The notes under the pieces were generated by a model that was not told where the DNA came from, made no database searches, and saw only the letters and a program-made list of their open reading frames with translations. The position numbers and the translations under genes were made by a program. From an uncultured Collinsella sp. (GTDB taxonomy: Bacteria; Actinomycetota; Coriobacteriia; Coriobacteriales; Coriobacteriaceae), in the NCBI GenBank assembly GCA_902493915.1, contig CABUQY010000073.1, forward strand, positions 1 through 8,132: a stretch of 8,132 nt of DNA, read 5' to 3'. This document shows, in pieces, positions 1 through 6,015 of the stretch (position 1 is the first letter of the stretch; the number at the start of each line of letters is the position of its first letter).

Positions 1-504
1 GGAGGCTACCAGCTCTTGGGAGACGAGCTTTCCGATCCGCACGGCAGGGAAGGCGCTGGCACCGCGCGCGGGCTCGGGCTCATCCCTGCAAGTACGGTGT
101 TCAAGGAGGAAAAGCGCCTCGCCCAGTCGGAGCTGCGCATCACGGGCGCCCAAGGCGCGTTCTCGGTGTGGAACGGCATGACGGCGCGCGGGTACGAGAT
201 TCACGACGGCGAAACGACCGTCTCCTGCGCCCCTGCGGGCACGATTGGCGGCAAACCAGAAGGCGCGGCCTGCGGAAACGTGTTCGGAACCTATCTCCAC
301 GGCCTGTTCGACGAACCGGGGGTGGCGCTCGCCCTCGCGCGCTCGCTTGCGCGTATACGCGGCCTGCCCGAGAGCGTCGTGGGTGCTGCGGGCGCGGCGT
401 CCGCGGCCGATCACCGTGCGCGCGAGTTCGACCGCCTGGCCGACGGCGTGCGCGGGGCGCTCGACATGGAGTATGTCTACCGCATTATCGAGGAGGGCGT
501 ATGA
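1..504 (+). CDS. cobQ: Cobyric acid synthase, C-terminal glutaminase half (5'-truncated)
   Basis: Cobyric acid synthase (CobQ/CbiP) amidates the b, d, e and g side chains of adenosylcobyrinic acid a,c-diamide in the cytoplasm, using ammonia from glutamine. The 167 visible residues are the GATase_3 glutaminase region. The window opens at GGYQLLG, which in CobQ directly follows the nucleophilic Cys of the (G)xCGGYQ motif, so the catalytic Cys codon should lie just outside the window. Visible family marks are DPHG (12-15), GYEIH (64-68) and GTYLHGLFD (96-104) with the catalytic His at about 100. The end (EFDRLAD, then LDMEYVYRII) is typical of CobQ. GGYQ argues against CobB/CbiA, which shares the fold but has a different Cys motif. 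The TGA stop overlaps the next ATG by 4 bases (ATGA), indicating translational coupling. Only the N-terminal ATP-binding half is missing, because of the window edge rather than degradation. Confidence 0.93.
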   Translation, partial: GGYQLLGDELSDPHGREGAGTARGLGLIPASTVFKEEKRLAQSELRITGAQGAFSVWNGMTARGYEIHDGETTVSCAPAGTIGGKPEGAACGNVFGTYLHGLFDEPGVALALARSLARIRGLPESVVGAAGAASAADHRAREFDRLADGVRGALDMEYVYRIIEEGV

Positions 505-1016
505 TCCACGTGTATCATGGCGACGGCAAAGGCAAGACCACGGCGGCGATGGGCCTCGCCCTTCGCATGCTCGCCGCAGGCCGCCGCGTCGTCGTCGTGC
601 AGTTCCTGAAAGACGGCGAAAGCGGGGAGGCGCGACTGCTCGCCGAGCATTTCGGCGTGCCCGTGTTCGCGGGGAAGGTGTCGGAAAAGTTTACCTGGTC
701 CATGACGTCGGAAGAACTTGCCGCGACGTGCGAGCTGCACGATGGGAACCTTGCTTCCGCGCTCGCCGAGCTCAAGGGCGCGCAGGAGGGGCTGCTCGTG
801 CTCGACGAGGCGTTCGACGCGCTTTCGAAGGGGCTTGTCGACGAGGAGCTCGTGGACCGCGCGCTCGATATGTCCGCGCGCGGCGTCGAAGTAGCGCTCA
901 CCGGGCGCGCGCCTTCCCGCAAGATCGTGGAGAAGGCCGACTACATAACCGAGATGCAGTGCGAGAAACACCCCTACGCTCAGGGGATATGTGCAAGGGA
1001 AGGAGTGGAGTACTAG
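501..1016 (+). CDS. cobO: Cob(I)yrinic acid a,c-diamide / corrinoid adenosyltransferase
   Basis: This 171-residue protein transfers the 5'-deoxyadenosyl group of ATP to the cobalt of corrinoids (CobA/CobO/BtuR family). The family's unusual P-loop is at the very N-terminus (GDGKGKTT, residues 7-14). VVVQFLKDGESGE follows at 31-43, then a Walker B-like LLVLDE (98-103), TGR (134-136) and the conserved C-terminal KHPYAQGICAREGVEY (156-171). It is slightly short for the family because it lacks the extra N-terminal segment that precedes the P-loop in the enterobacterial enzyme; short forms are common. The frame stays open upstream, but I chose the ATG at 501 because it overlaps the cobQ stop (ATGA), has GAGGAGGG just before it, and puts the P-loop where the family has it. 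The stop is followed immediately by the cobH ATG with no gap. Confidence 0.95.
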   Translation: MIHVYHGDGKGKTTAAMGLALRMLAAGRRVVVVQFLKDGESGEARLLAEHFGVPVFAGKVSEKFTWSMTSEELAATCELHDGNLASALAELKGAQEGLLVLDEAFDALSKGLVDEELVDRALDMSARGVEVALTGRAPSRKIVEKADYITEMQCEKHPYAQGICAREGVEY

Positions 1017-1658
1017 ATGGATTCCAAGGAGATGGCGCCTGGCGACATCGAGCGGCGCAGCTTCGAGATCATCACCGAAGAGCTCGGCGGCCGCTCGTTC
1101 CCGCCGCTCGAAGAGCCCGTCGTGAAGCGCGTCATCCATACCACTGCCGACTTCTCGTACGCCGATTCCCTCGTGTTCACCCATGACGCCGCGCACTGTG
1201 CGCTCGACGCACTGCGCGCAGGGGCCACGGTGCTCACCGACACGAACATGGCGCTCGCAGGCATAAGCAAGCCCGCACTCGCGAAGATCGGCTGCAAGGC
1301 CGTGTGCTACATGGCCGACCCTGATGTCGCCGCGGCTGCGCGCGCCGCGGGTACGACTCGCGCCGTTGCGAGCATGGACAAAGCTTGCGACATCGAGGGT
1401 CCGCTCATCGTGGCCGTCGGCAACGCTCCCACAGCACTTCTGCGCCTCGTCGAGCTCATGGACGCGGGGAAGATCGCGCCCGCGCTCGTCGTTGGGGTGC
1501 CGGTCGGGTTTGTGAACGTGGTCGAGGCGAAAGAGGAGCTACTCGCGCGACGCGTGCCGGCCATCGTCGCGAGGGGTCGCAAGGGCGGCTCTACCGTGGC
1601 GGCCGCCATTATGAACGCGCTGCTCTACCAGATCACGCGCCCAGGCGGCCCGAAGTGA
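1017..1658 (+). CDS. cobH: Precorrin-8X methylmutase (cobalt-precorrin-8 methylmutase)
   Basis: This enzyme (CobH; CbiC in the anaerobic pathway) moves the C-11 methyl group to C-12, turning (cobalt-)precorrin-8 into hydrogenobyrinate or cobyrinate. The 213-residue length is normal for the family. Residues 39-47 (VIHTTADFS) hold the conserved His, here His41, that acts as general acid in characterised CobH. Further family motifs are TDTNMALAGI (74-83), VGNAPTALL (134-142), GVPVGFVNVVEAKE (160-173) and GRKGGSTVAAAIMNALL (187-203). The ATG directly follows the cobO stop (TAGATG) and is preceded by GGAAGGAG, a good ribosome binding site. The stop overlaps the GTG start of cobK. In a strict anaerobe the cobalt-containing substrate (cbiC name) is more likely, but nothing in this window separates the aerobic from the anaerobic route. 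Confidence 0.95.
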   Translation: MDSKEMAPGDIERRSFEIITEELGGRSFPPLEEPVVKRVIHTTADFSYADSLVFTHDAAHCALDALRAGATVLTDTNMALAGISKPALAKIGCKAVCYMADPDVAAAARAAGTTRAVASMDKACDIEGPLIVAVGNAPTALLRLVELMDAGKIAPALVVGVPVGFVNVVEAKEELLARRVPAIVARGRKGGSTVAAAIMNALLYQITRPGGPK

Positions 1659-2428
1659 CGGCGCCCGCATCCGCGCCGGCGCTGCGCATCTTCGCCGGCA
1701 CCACCGAGGGCCGCCTTCTGTGCGAATGGGCGAGCGGGTCGGGCATCCCCGCCCTTGCCTACGCGGCAACCGAGTACGGAGGCGAGCTTTTGGGCGAACT
1801 TCCGGGCATCGAGGTGCATGCGGGCAGGCTCGACGAGGCCGACATGGAGCGCGAGCTTTCCGGCGCGCGCATCGTCGTCGACGCCACGCACCCCTTCGCT
1901 ACGCTCGCAAGCGGCAACATCCGGGCCGCTTCGCTCGCCGTGGGTGCACGATGCCTGCGCCTTGCGCGCCCGGCTGAGGCGCTACCCAAAGGCGTCGTGT
2001 CGGTCGCGTCGATCGCCTGCGCGGCGCGCTTTCTCTCCGAGAACCCGGGTCGTGCGCTTCTCACGACGGGGAGCAAGGAGCTTGCTCCCTACACGCGCGT
2101 CGCCGATTTCACGGAGCGCTTCTTCGTGCGTGTGCTCCCGCTGCCCGGTGCTATAACGAAGTGCATCGACGCGGGGTTTTCGCCGTCGCACGTCATCGGT
2201 ATGCAGGGGCCCTTCACCCGCGAGCTCAACGAGGCGATGCTTCGGCAGGTGAGCGCCCAGTGGCTTGTGACCAAGGACTCGGGTACCGTAGGCGGCACGG
2301 CCGAGAAGCTCGCCGCCGCGCGCGACGCGGGGGCGAGCTGCATCGTGGTCACCCGTCCCGCCGAGGGAGGCGGGGCCCTTTCGCTTCGGGAAGTGGAAGA
2401 CGCGCTTTTACGGGAGTTCGCGCGCTAG
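1655..2428 (+). CDS. cobK: Precorrin-6A reductase (cobalt-precorrin-6A reductase)
   Basis: CobK/CbiJ reduces the corrin macrocycle of (cobalt-)precorrin-6A with NAD(P)H. With a GTG start at 1655 the protein has 257 residues, the usual length. Family motifs are the N-terminal nucleotide-binding FAGTTEGR (13-20), VVDATHPFA (74-82), TTGSKEL (137-143), RVLPLPG (159-165), IGMQGPF (181-187) and VTKDSGTVGGTAEKL (205-219). The frame is open well upstream of 1655, but that stretch lies inside cobH. I chose the GTG because it overlaps the cobH TGA by 4 bases (GTGA), and motif spacing from it fits the family. The leader to the first strand is short and Ala/Pro-rich. This is the last plus-strand gene. 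It is followed after 34 bases by the stop of a convergent gene, and no strong terminator is visible. Its coding sequence is very GC-rich, like the other cob genes. Confidence 0.94.
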   Translation: MTAPASAPALRIFAGTTEGRLLCEWASGSGIPALAYAATEYGGELLGELPGIEVHAGRLDEADMERELSGARIVVDATHPFATLASGNIRAASLAVGARCLRLARPAEALPKGVVSVASIACAARFLSENPGRALLTTGSKELAPYTRVADFTERFFVRVLPLPGAITKCIDAGFSPSHVIGMQGPFTRELNEAMLRQVSAQWLVTKDSGTVGGTAEKLAAARDAGASCIVVTRPAEGGGALSLREVEDALLREFAR

Positions 2429-2462
2429 GCGCTCTAATTCACCGCAACTTGTTGGTGGTGGC

Positions 2463-3677
2463 TTACTGGTAGCGTAGGCACTCCACCGGGTCGAGCTTTG
2501 CCGCGCGGCGAGCGGGATAGAAGCCAAAGATTACGCCGATGCCGACCGATACGGCAAACGCGATCAACACTGTCGTAATGGAGAAGCTTGGCGTGATCGT
2601 CCCGGTAGCTCCAAACTCGCTCATGATGCCCGAGCTTGCGGCAAAGAACGTGAGTCCCCATGCCAGCAGATAGCCAATCAGGACACCCAGCAGGCCACCG
2701 GTGACGCACAGTGCCGAGGACTCGGCCAAAAACTGCGCGGTGATATCGCGACGACTGGCGCCCAGAGCGCGGCGGATGCCGATCTCGCGGATGCGCTCGG
2801 TCACGTTGGTGAGCATCATATTCATAATGCCGATACCGCCGACAAGCAGCGAGATGCTGGCGACAGCACCCATGATGAGCGAGAATGCGCCCATAAAGGA
2901 GTTGAGTGCATCGATGGCGCTTTTCATGGAGGTCGCCGATACACTGTCGTACTCATCATCCTCCGCGATGCCCTTCATTGCGCGCACCTTGGACTCGATG
3001 GTCTTGCAGAGCTCATCCATGTCCGTGCCCTCGGCGGCAAGTGCCGTCACACTGGGGAATGAAGGATTCTCGTCGCCAAACAACTCGGAGATGGTTTCGC
3101 GTGGCATATACAGCGTAAGCGAGCCCATGGAGTCGCTGCCGCCATCAATCACGCCTACAATCTGCACCTCGCCGTTGGACACCTTGATGGTTTTCCCCAG
3201 CGCATCCTGTTCGTTGCCGTAAAGCTGATCGGCGCCGTTGCGGCTGATGAGCGCCACGCGCGAGCCTGACTGGGACTCGGCCTGGGAATAGGTGCGCCCC
3301 GCAACGAGCTTGCTGGCCCCCACGGCGTCGAGCATGTCGCTATCGACACCTTGTGCCATGACGGTATAGCTTTTATCGCCGGTCTTGTACTCGGTATACG
3401 CGCTGTCGACAATGCCGATCTGCTCTATCTGCGGCACCAGTTTTTGAAGCTTCTCGATGTCCGACTCGGTGAGTTCTTGCGACGAATAGATTTGCACCAT
3501 GCGTGCCGCATTGAGACCCAGACTGTTGACCAGGCTGTTTTGGATGCCGCCGATGAGCGAAGTCATGGCGATTACCGAGGCGATGCCGATGACAATGCCC
3601 AGGATGGTGAGCAGGCTGCGCCCCTTGTTGGCTTCGAGCGAGTGAAGGGCTTCCTGGATGAGATCGCGGGCGCTCAT
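2463..3677 (-). CDS. ABC transporter permease, MacB/FtsX type
   Basis: This is the membrane subunit of a MacB-like ABC exporter, 404 residues. The topology is classical: a short cytoplasmic N-terminus, TM1 at about 21-43, a large extracytoplasmic MacB_PCD domain (about 45-260), then three C-terminal membrane segments (about 262-286, 320-346, 367-388). The FtsX-domain signature is clear: GIGIMNMMLTNVTERIREIG (281-300), RRALGASRRDI (302-312) and the C-terminal GFYPARRAAKLDPVECLRY. Such permeases use ATP-driven shape change of the extracytoplasmic domain to expel peptides, toxins or lipids rather than moving substrate through a membrane pore. The ATG overlaps the ATPase stop (ATGA) and follows AAAGGAG. 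The gene is last in its operon and converges on cobK. Order and partners resemble the YknXYZ type of single-membrane bacteria. The substrate cannot be told from sequence. Confidence 0.93.
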   Translation of the reverse strand: MSARDLIQEALHSLEANKGRSLLTILGIVIGIASVIAMTSLIGGIQNSLVNSLGLNAARMVQIYSSQELTESDIEKLQKLVPQIEQIGIVDSAYTEYKTGDKSYTVMAQGVDSDMLDAVGASKLVAGRTYSQAESQSGSRVALISRNGADQLYGNEQDALGKTIKVSNGEVQIVGVIDGGSDSMGSLTLYMPRETISELFGDENPSFPSVTALAAEGTDMDELCKTIESKVRAMKGIAEDDEYDSVSATSMKSAIDALNSFMGAFSLIMGAVASISLLVGGIGIMNMMLTNVTERIREIGIRRALGASRRDITAQFLAESSALCVTGGLLGVLIGYLLAWGLTFFAASSGIMSEFGATGTITPSFSITTVLIAFAVSVGIGVIFGFYPARRAAKLDPVECLRYQ

Positions 3678-4447
3678 GCCACCACTCCTTTCGTCGGGTT
3701 GACGCAGGCGGAAATCATGGGCAGGCTATCTACGGCGCTGCGCAGGGTTCGCGGTGCATGTGGAATATACGCGCCGTCGTGAATGCGACCGTCGCGGATG
3801 GTCACGGCACGGTCGGCCTCGGCGGCGATGCCGGGGTCGTGTGTGATGAGCACGATGGTCTTGCCGCGCTCCTGAAGCTTGTGGAATGTTTCCATGACGA
3901 GCGCTCCGGTTGCGGAGTCCAGGTTTCCCGTCGGCTCATCGGCCAGGATGATGGGCGGGTCATTGACAAGGGCGCGCGCGATGGCGACACGCTGCATCTG
4001 GCCGCCCGAGAGCTCGGATATGCGGTGGTCCCAGTGGTCGACCGGTAGCGTGACGGCCTGCAGCGCGTGCACGGCGCGCATTTCGCGCTGGCTTCGGGGC
4101 ACATTGGTGTAGGCCAGCGGCAGCATGACGTTTTCGATAACCGACAGGCGCGGCAGCAGGTTGAAGCTCTGAAAGACAAAGCCGATGCTCAGGGCGCGGA
4201 CTTCGGTGAGCTCGTCATCATCGAGCTCGGCCACGTTAAGCCCTTGCAGGTAGTAGTCGCCTGCCGTTGGCTTATCCAGGCAGCCGAGGATGTTCATGAG
4301 CGTTGATTTGCCCGAGCCCGATGGGCCAGTGATGGCGACGAATTCGCCGGGATTTACCGCCAGGCTCACGTTGTGCAGGATGTGGGCGCACCCCGCCTCG
4401 CTCTCAAAGATGCGGTGCACGTTGCGGATGTCGATAACGGGACGCAT
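3674..4447 (-). CDS. ABC transporter ATP-binding protein, LolD/MacB type
   Basis: This cytoplasmic ATPase of 257 residues drives the adjacent permease. All nucleotide-binding motifs are intact: Walker A GPSGSGKST (41-49), Q-loop Gln93 within VFQSFNLLPRLSVIENV, signature LSGGQ (146-150), Walker B IILADE (166-171) and the H-loop His203 (ITHD). The GCLDKPTAG stretch after Walker A and the FNLLPRLSVIENV stretch are typical of the LolD/MacB/YknY family. The ATG overlaps the adaptor's TAA stop by one base (TAATG) behind a modest GAGGG, so translation is probably coupled. The stop overlaps the permease start (ATGA). A tail of about 30-35 residues after the last core strand is longer than in many LolD-type ATPases and holds no motif I recognise. 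Confidence 0.95.
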   Translation of the reverse strand: MRPVIDIRNVHRIFESEAGCAHILHNVSLAVNPGEFVAITGPSGSGKSTLMNILGCLDKPTAGDYYLQGLNVAELDDDELTEVRALSIGFVFQSFNLLPRLSVIENVMLPLAYTNVPRSQREMRAVHALQAVTLPVDHWDHRISELSGGQMQRVAIARALVNDPPIILADEPTGNLDSATGALVMETFHKLQERGKTIVLITHDPGIAAEADRAVTIRDGRIHDGAYIPHAPRTLRSAVDSLPMISACVNPTKGVVA

Positions 4448-5883
4448 TACATGCCCTCGTCGGCAGACATACTGCCCGAATCCGCGCCGTAGCCGCCGTC
4501 AGCCGTTGCGTCCGCTCCGGTGTCCATGACGAGGGTGTCGCCATCGCGCAGCTTGGTAACCGGCACGCCAGGGTTGATCTCGTTGCCCTGGTCGTCGTGC
4601 TTGACCTGCGTCTTGCCGACTACGGCTTCGTTGTCGTTTTGCGTCACGACGGTCACCTTCACGCGACGGGTTTGCTTGCCCTCGTCATCAGTCGCCACGT
4701 TGACGTAATAGTGTTCGCCGTCTTCGGTCATGAGCGCCATCGTCGGCACCATCACCACGTCGTCGAGCTGCTCGGTCACCACCGATACCTCGGCCGTCAT
4801 GCCCGGCTTCAGGCGCGCGTCGGGCGCCTCGATGAGGATGTCGACGTTAAAGGTTACGCTGCCGCCGCCACTGTTGGCGGCGTCGGAGTTTGCCACCGAC
4901 GCGATAGCCGTGACGGTGCCCTGGCTCACGATATCGGGAAACGCGGGATACGTGACGTTGGCGCTCTGCCCAACGGCGATCTTGGCGATGTCCTTTTCGC
5001 CCACCTGCACGGTCACCTTCATCTTGGACATGTCGGCGATCTGCATGCACTGCTTGCCGCCGCTCGTATCGCTTTCGCCCATGATCATGCCGCCTGTAAC
5101 CGTGGCGCCCACTTTGGCATTGAGCTCCACGATGCTGCCCGAGCTCGGGGCCGTGACCGTACGGCTGGCGGCCTTGGCGTTCGCCTGATCAAGGTTTGCC
5201 TGGGCCGAAGCGAGGCTGCGCTGCGCGGCCGATACGGCGTTCGTGTCCGCTGATGCGTCGGAGACGCCAGCCGCTGCGGAAGCTCCATCGACGTCCGTCG
5301 TTGGGGTGGCCTGCGCGGCAGCTGCGGCTTTCTGCGCGTTGGCGAGGTCTTCCTGAGCGGCTGCAACTGCACGTTGCGCCTCGGCAACGTTGCGATCGAG
5401 CTCGTCGTTTTTAATGGTCATAAGCACGTCGCCCTCGTTGACGGATTGGCCCGCCTGCACGTTGATCGAATCGACCGTACCGTCGACAGAAGGGGAGACC
5501 ACTGAGGACGAAATGGGTTTGAGCTGGCCTTTAGCCTCGACCGTTGTGGTAAACGTGCCCTCGGTCACCATGTCGGTCACAGGCCCGCTAGCGCCCTGAG
5601 GCTGCGCATTGATAACCAGGGTTGCGACAATGGCAATGAGCGCGATGGCACCTACGACACCGACGGCAATGCCGCGTCGAATCAGCTTTTTGCGTCGACG
5701 TTCGGCACGTTTTGCTTTGAGCTTGGCATATGCCTCTTCATCGGAAATCTCGGCCGCATCGTTCGCGCGTCCGCTCTGCTTATCGGCATGTACGTTTGTA
5801 ACCAGAGGAATCGTTTCGGTGGCACCTTCGGGCGTGTGCTCGGTATCATCCGGGCCCGGGGTGATCGTGGGGACATTCGGCAT
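4447..5883 (-). CDS. Efflux periplasmic-adaptor-like subunit (HlyD/MacA family)
   Basis: This membrane-anchored adaptor of the exporter has 478 residues from the chosen start. A hydrophilic cytoplasmic tail (1-65) ends in a basic cluster (RAERRRKKLIRR, 59-70) before one TM helix (about 71-93). Outside the membrane come a first lipoyl half (about 128-160, SVDGTVDSINVQAGQSVNEGD), an Ala/Gln-rich helical pair (about 163-240) broken by an Ala/Ser/Thr/Asp-rich turn (188-216), a second lipoyl half (about 241-270), then beta-barrel and membrane-proximal domains (about 285-455). A Gly/Asp/Ser-rich acidic tail ends the protein. The frame is open up to 5946, but that extension runs through the intergenic hairpin. 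I chose the ATG at 5883 because AAAGGAG sits five bases before it. It is the first gene of the adaptor-ATPase-permease operon. In single-membrane bacteria such adaptors (YknX-like) have no TolC partner. Confidence 0.9.
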   Translation of the reverse strand: MPNVPTITPGPDDTEHTPEGATETIPLVTNVHADKQSGRANDAAEISDEEAYAKLKAKRAERRRKKLIRRGIAVGVVGAIALIAIVATLVINAQPQGASGPVTDMVTEGTFTTTVEAKGQLKPISSSVVSPSVDGTVDSINVQAGQSVNEGDVLMTIKNDELDRNVAEAQRAVAAAQEDLANAQKAAAAAQATPTTDVDGASAAAGVSDASADTNAVSAAQRSLASAQANLDQANAKAASRTVTAPSSGSIVELNAKVGATVTGGMIMGESDTSGGKQCMQIADMSKMKVTVQVGEKDIAKIAVGQSANVTYPAFPDIVSQGTVTAIASVANSDAANSGGGSVTFNVDILIEAPDARLKPGMTAEVSVVTEQLDDVVMVPTMALMTEDGEHYYVNVATDDEGKQTRRVKVTVVTQNDNEAVVGKTQVKHDDQGNEINPGVPVTKLRDGDTLVMDTGADATADGGYGADSGSMSADEGM

Positions 5884-5888
5884 AGCGT

Positions 5889-5895
5889 CTCCTTT
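5889..5895 (-). promoter_or_regulatory. Ribosome binding site fixing the adaptor start
   Basis: AAAGGAG on the minus strand, five bases before the ATG at 5883. It decides against an upstream in-frame start at 5946, which would place a stable hairpin inside the coding sequence and has no comparable site. Confidence 0.8.
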
Positions 5896-5917
5896 ATAGA
5901 AAGAACCTTGATAAGTA

Positions 5918-5947
5918 TATGCGCCCACCGGTTGGGGTGGGCGCATA
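5918..5947 (-). terminator. 12-bp perfect hairpin between L,D-transpeptidase and efflux operon
   Basis: On the minus strand the stem TATGCGCCCACC pairs perfectly with GGTGGGCGCATA around a six-base loop (CCAACC). It lies about 70 bases after the transpeptidase stop and about 35 bases before the adaptor ATG. This fits an intrinsic terminator for the transpeptidase gene. The following bases (TACTTATC) have only a poor T-tract, so termination may be partial and the hairpin could act as an attenuator or mRNA-stability element for the adaptor operon. I see no convincing -10/-35 pair for the adaptor in this 132-base gap. A TATACT directly abutting the hairpin (minus strand, 5919-5914) has no matching -35. 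Confidence 0.65.
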
Positions 5948-6015
5948 GAACGGTTTCTTTCGGAACTGTTAGATTGGTCGCAGCGGTTCCACGTTGTAGG
6001 AATGCGCGCGTTGCA

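Noticed and set aside
168..500. Upstream in-frame extension of cobO
   Set aside because: It would overlap the cobQ C-terminus by more than 300 bases and give an Arg-rich non-family N-terminus; the ATG at 501 has a ribosome site and a stop-start overlap.
477..1196. A 239-codon minus-strand frame antisense to cobO and the start of cobH
   Set aside because: It is a shadow of two well-supported cobalamin genes, with unnatural His/Arg/Leu-rich composition and no family motif.
2440..2460. Possible bidirectional terminator in the convergent gap (CAAC-TT-GTTG with outer CACC/GGTG)
   Set aside because: The stem is short, needs bulges on both sides, and neither strand has a T-run, so I do not call it a terminator.
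4597..5253. A 218-codon plus-strand frame antisense to the adaptor gene, rich in His
   Set aside because: The His-rich composition comes from reversed coding of Asp/Val/Met-type codons; it has no start context and overlaps a convincing adaptor.
5884..5946. N-terminal extension of the adaptor by 21 residues to an ATG at 5946
   Set aside because: The extension is encoded by the intergenic hairpin and the leader holding the ribosome binding site, so it is not likely to be translated.
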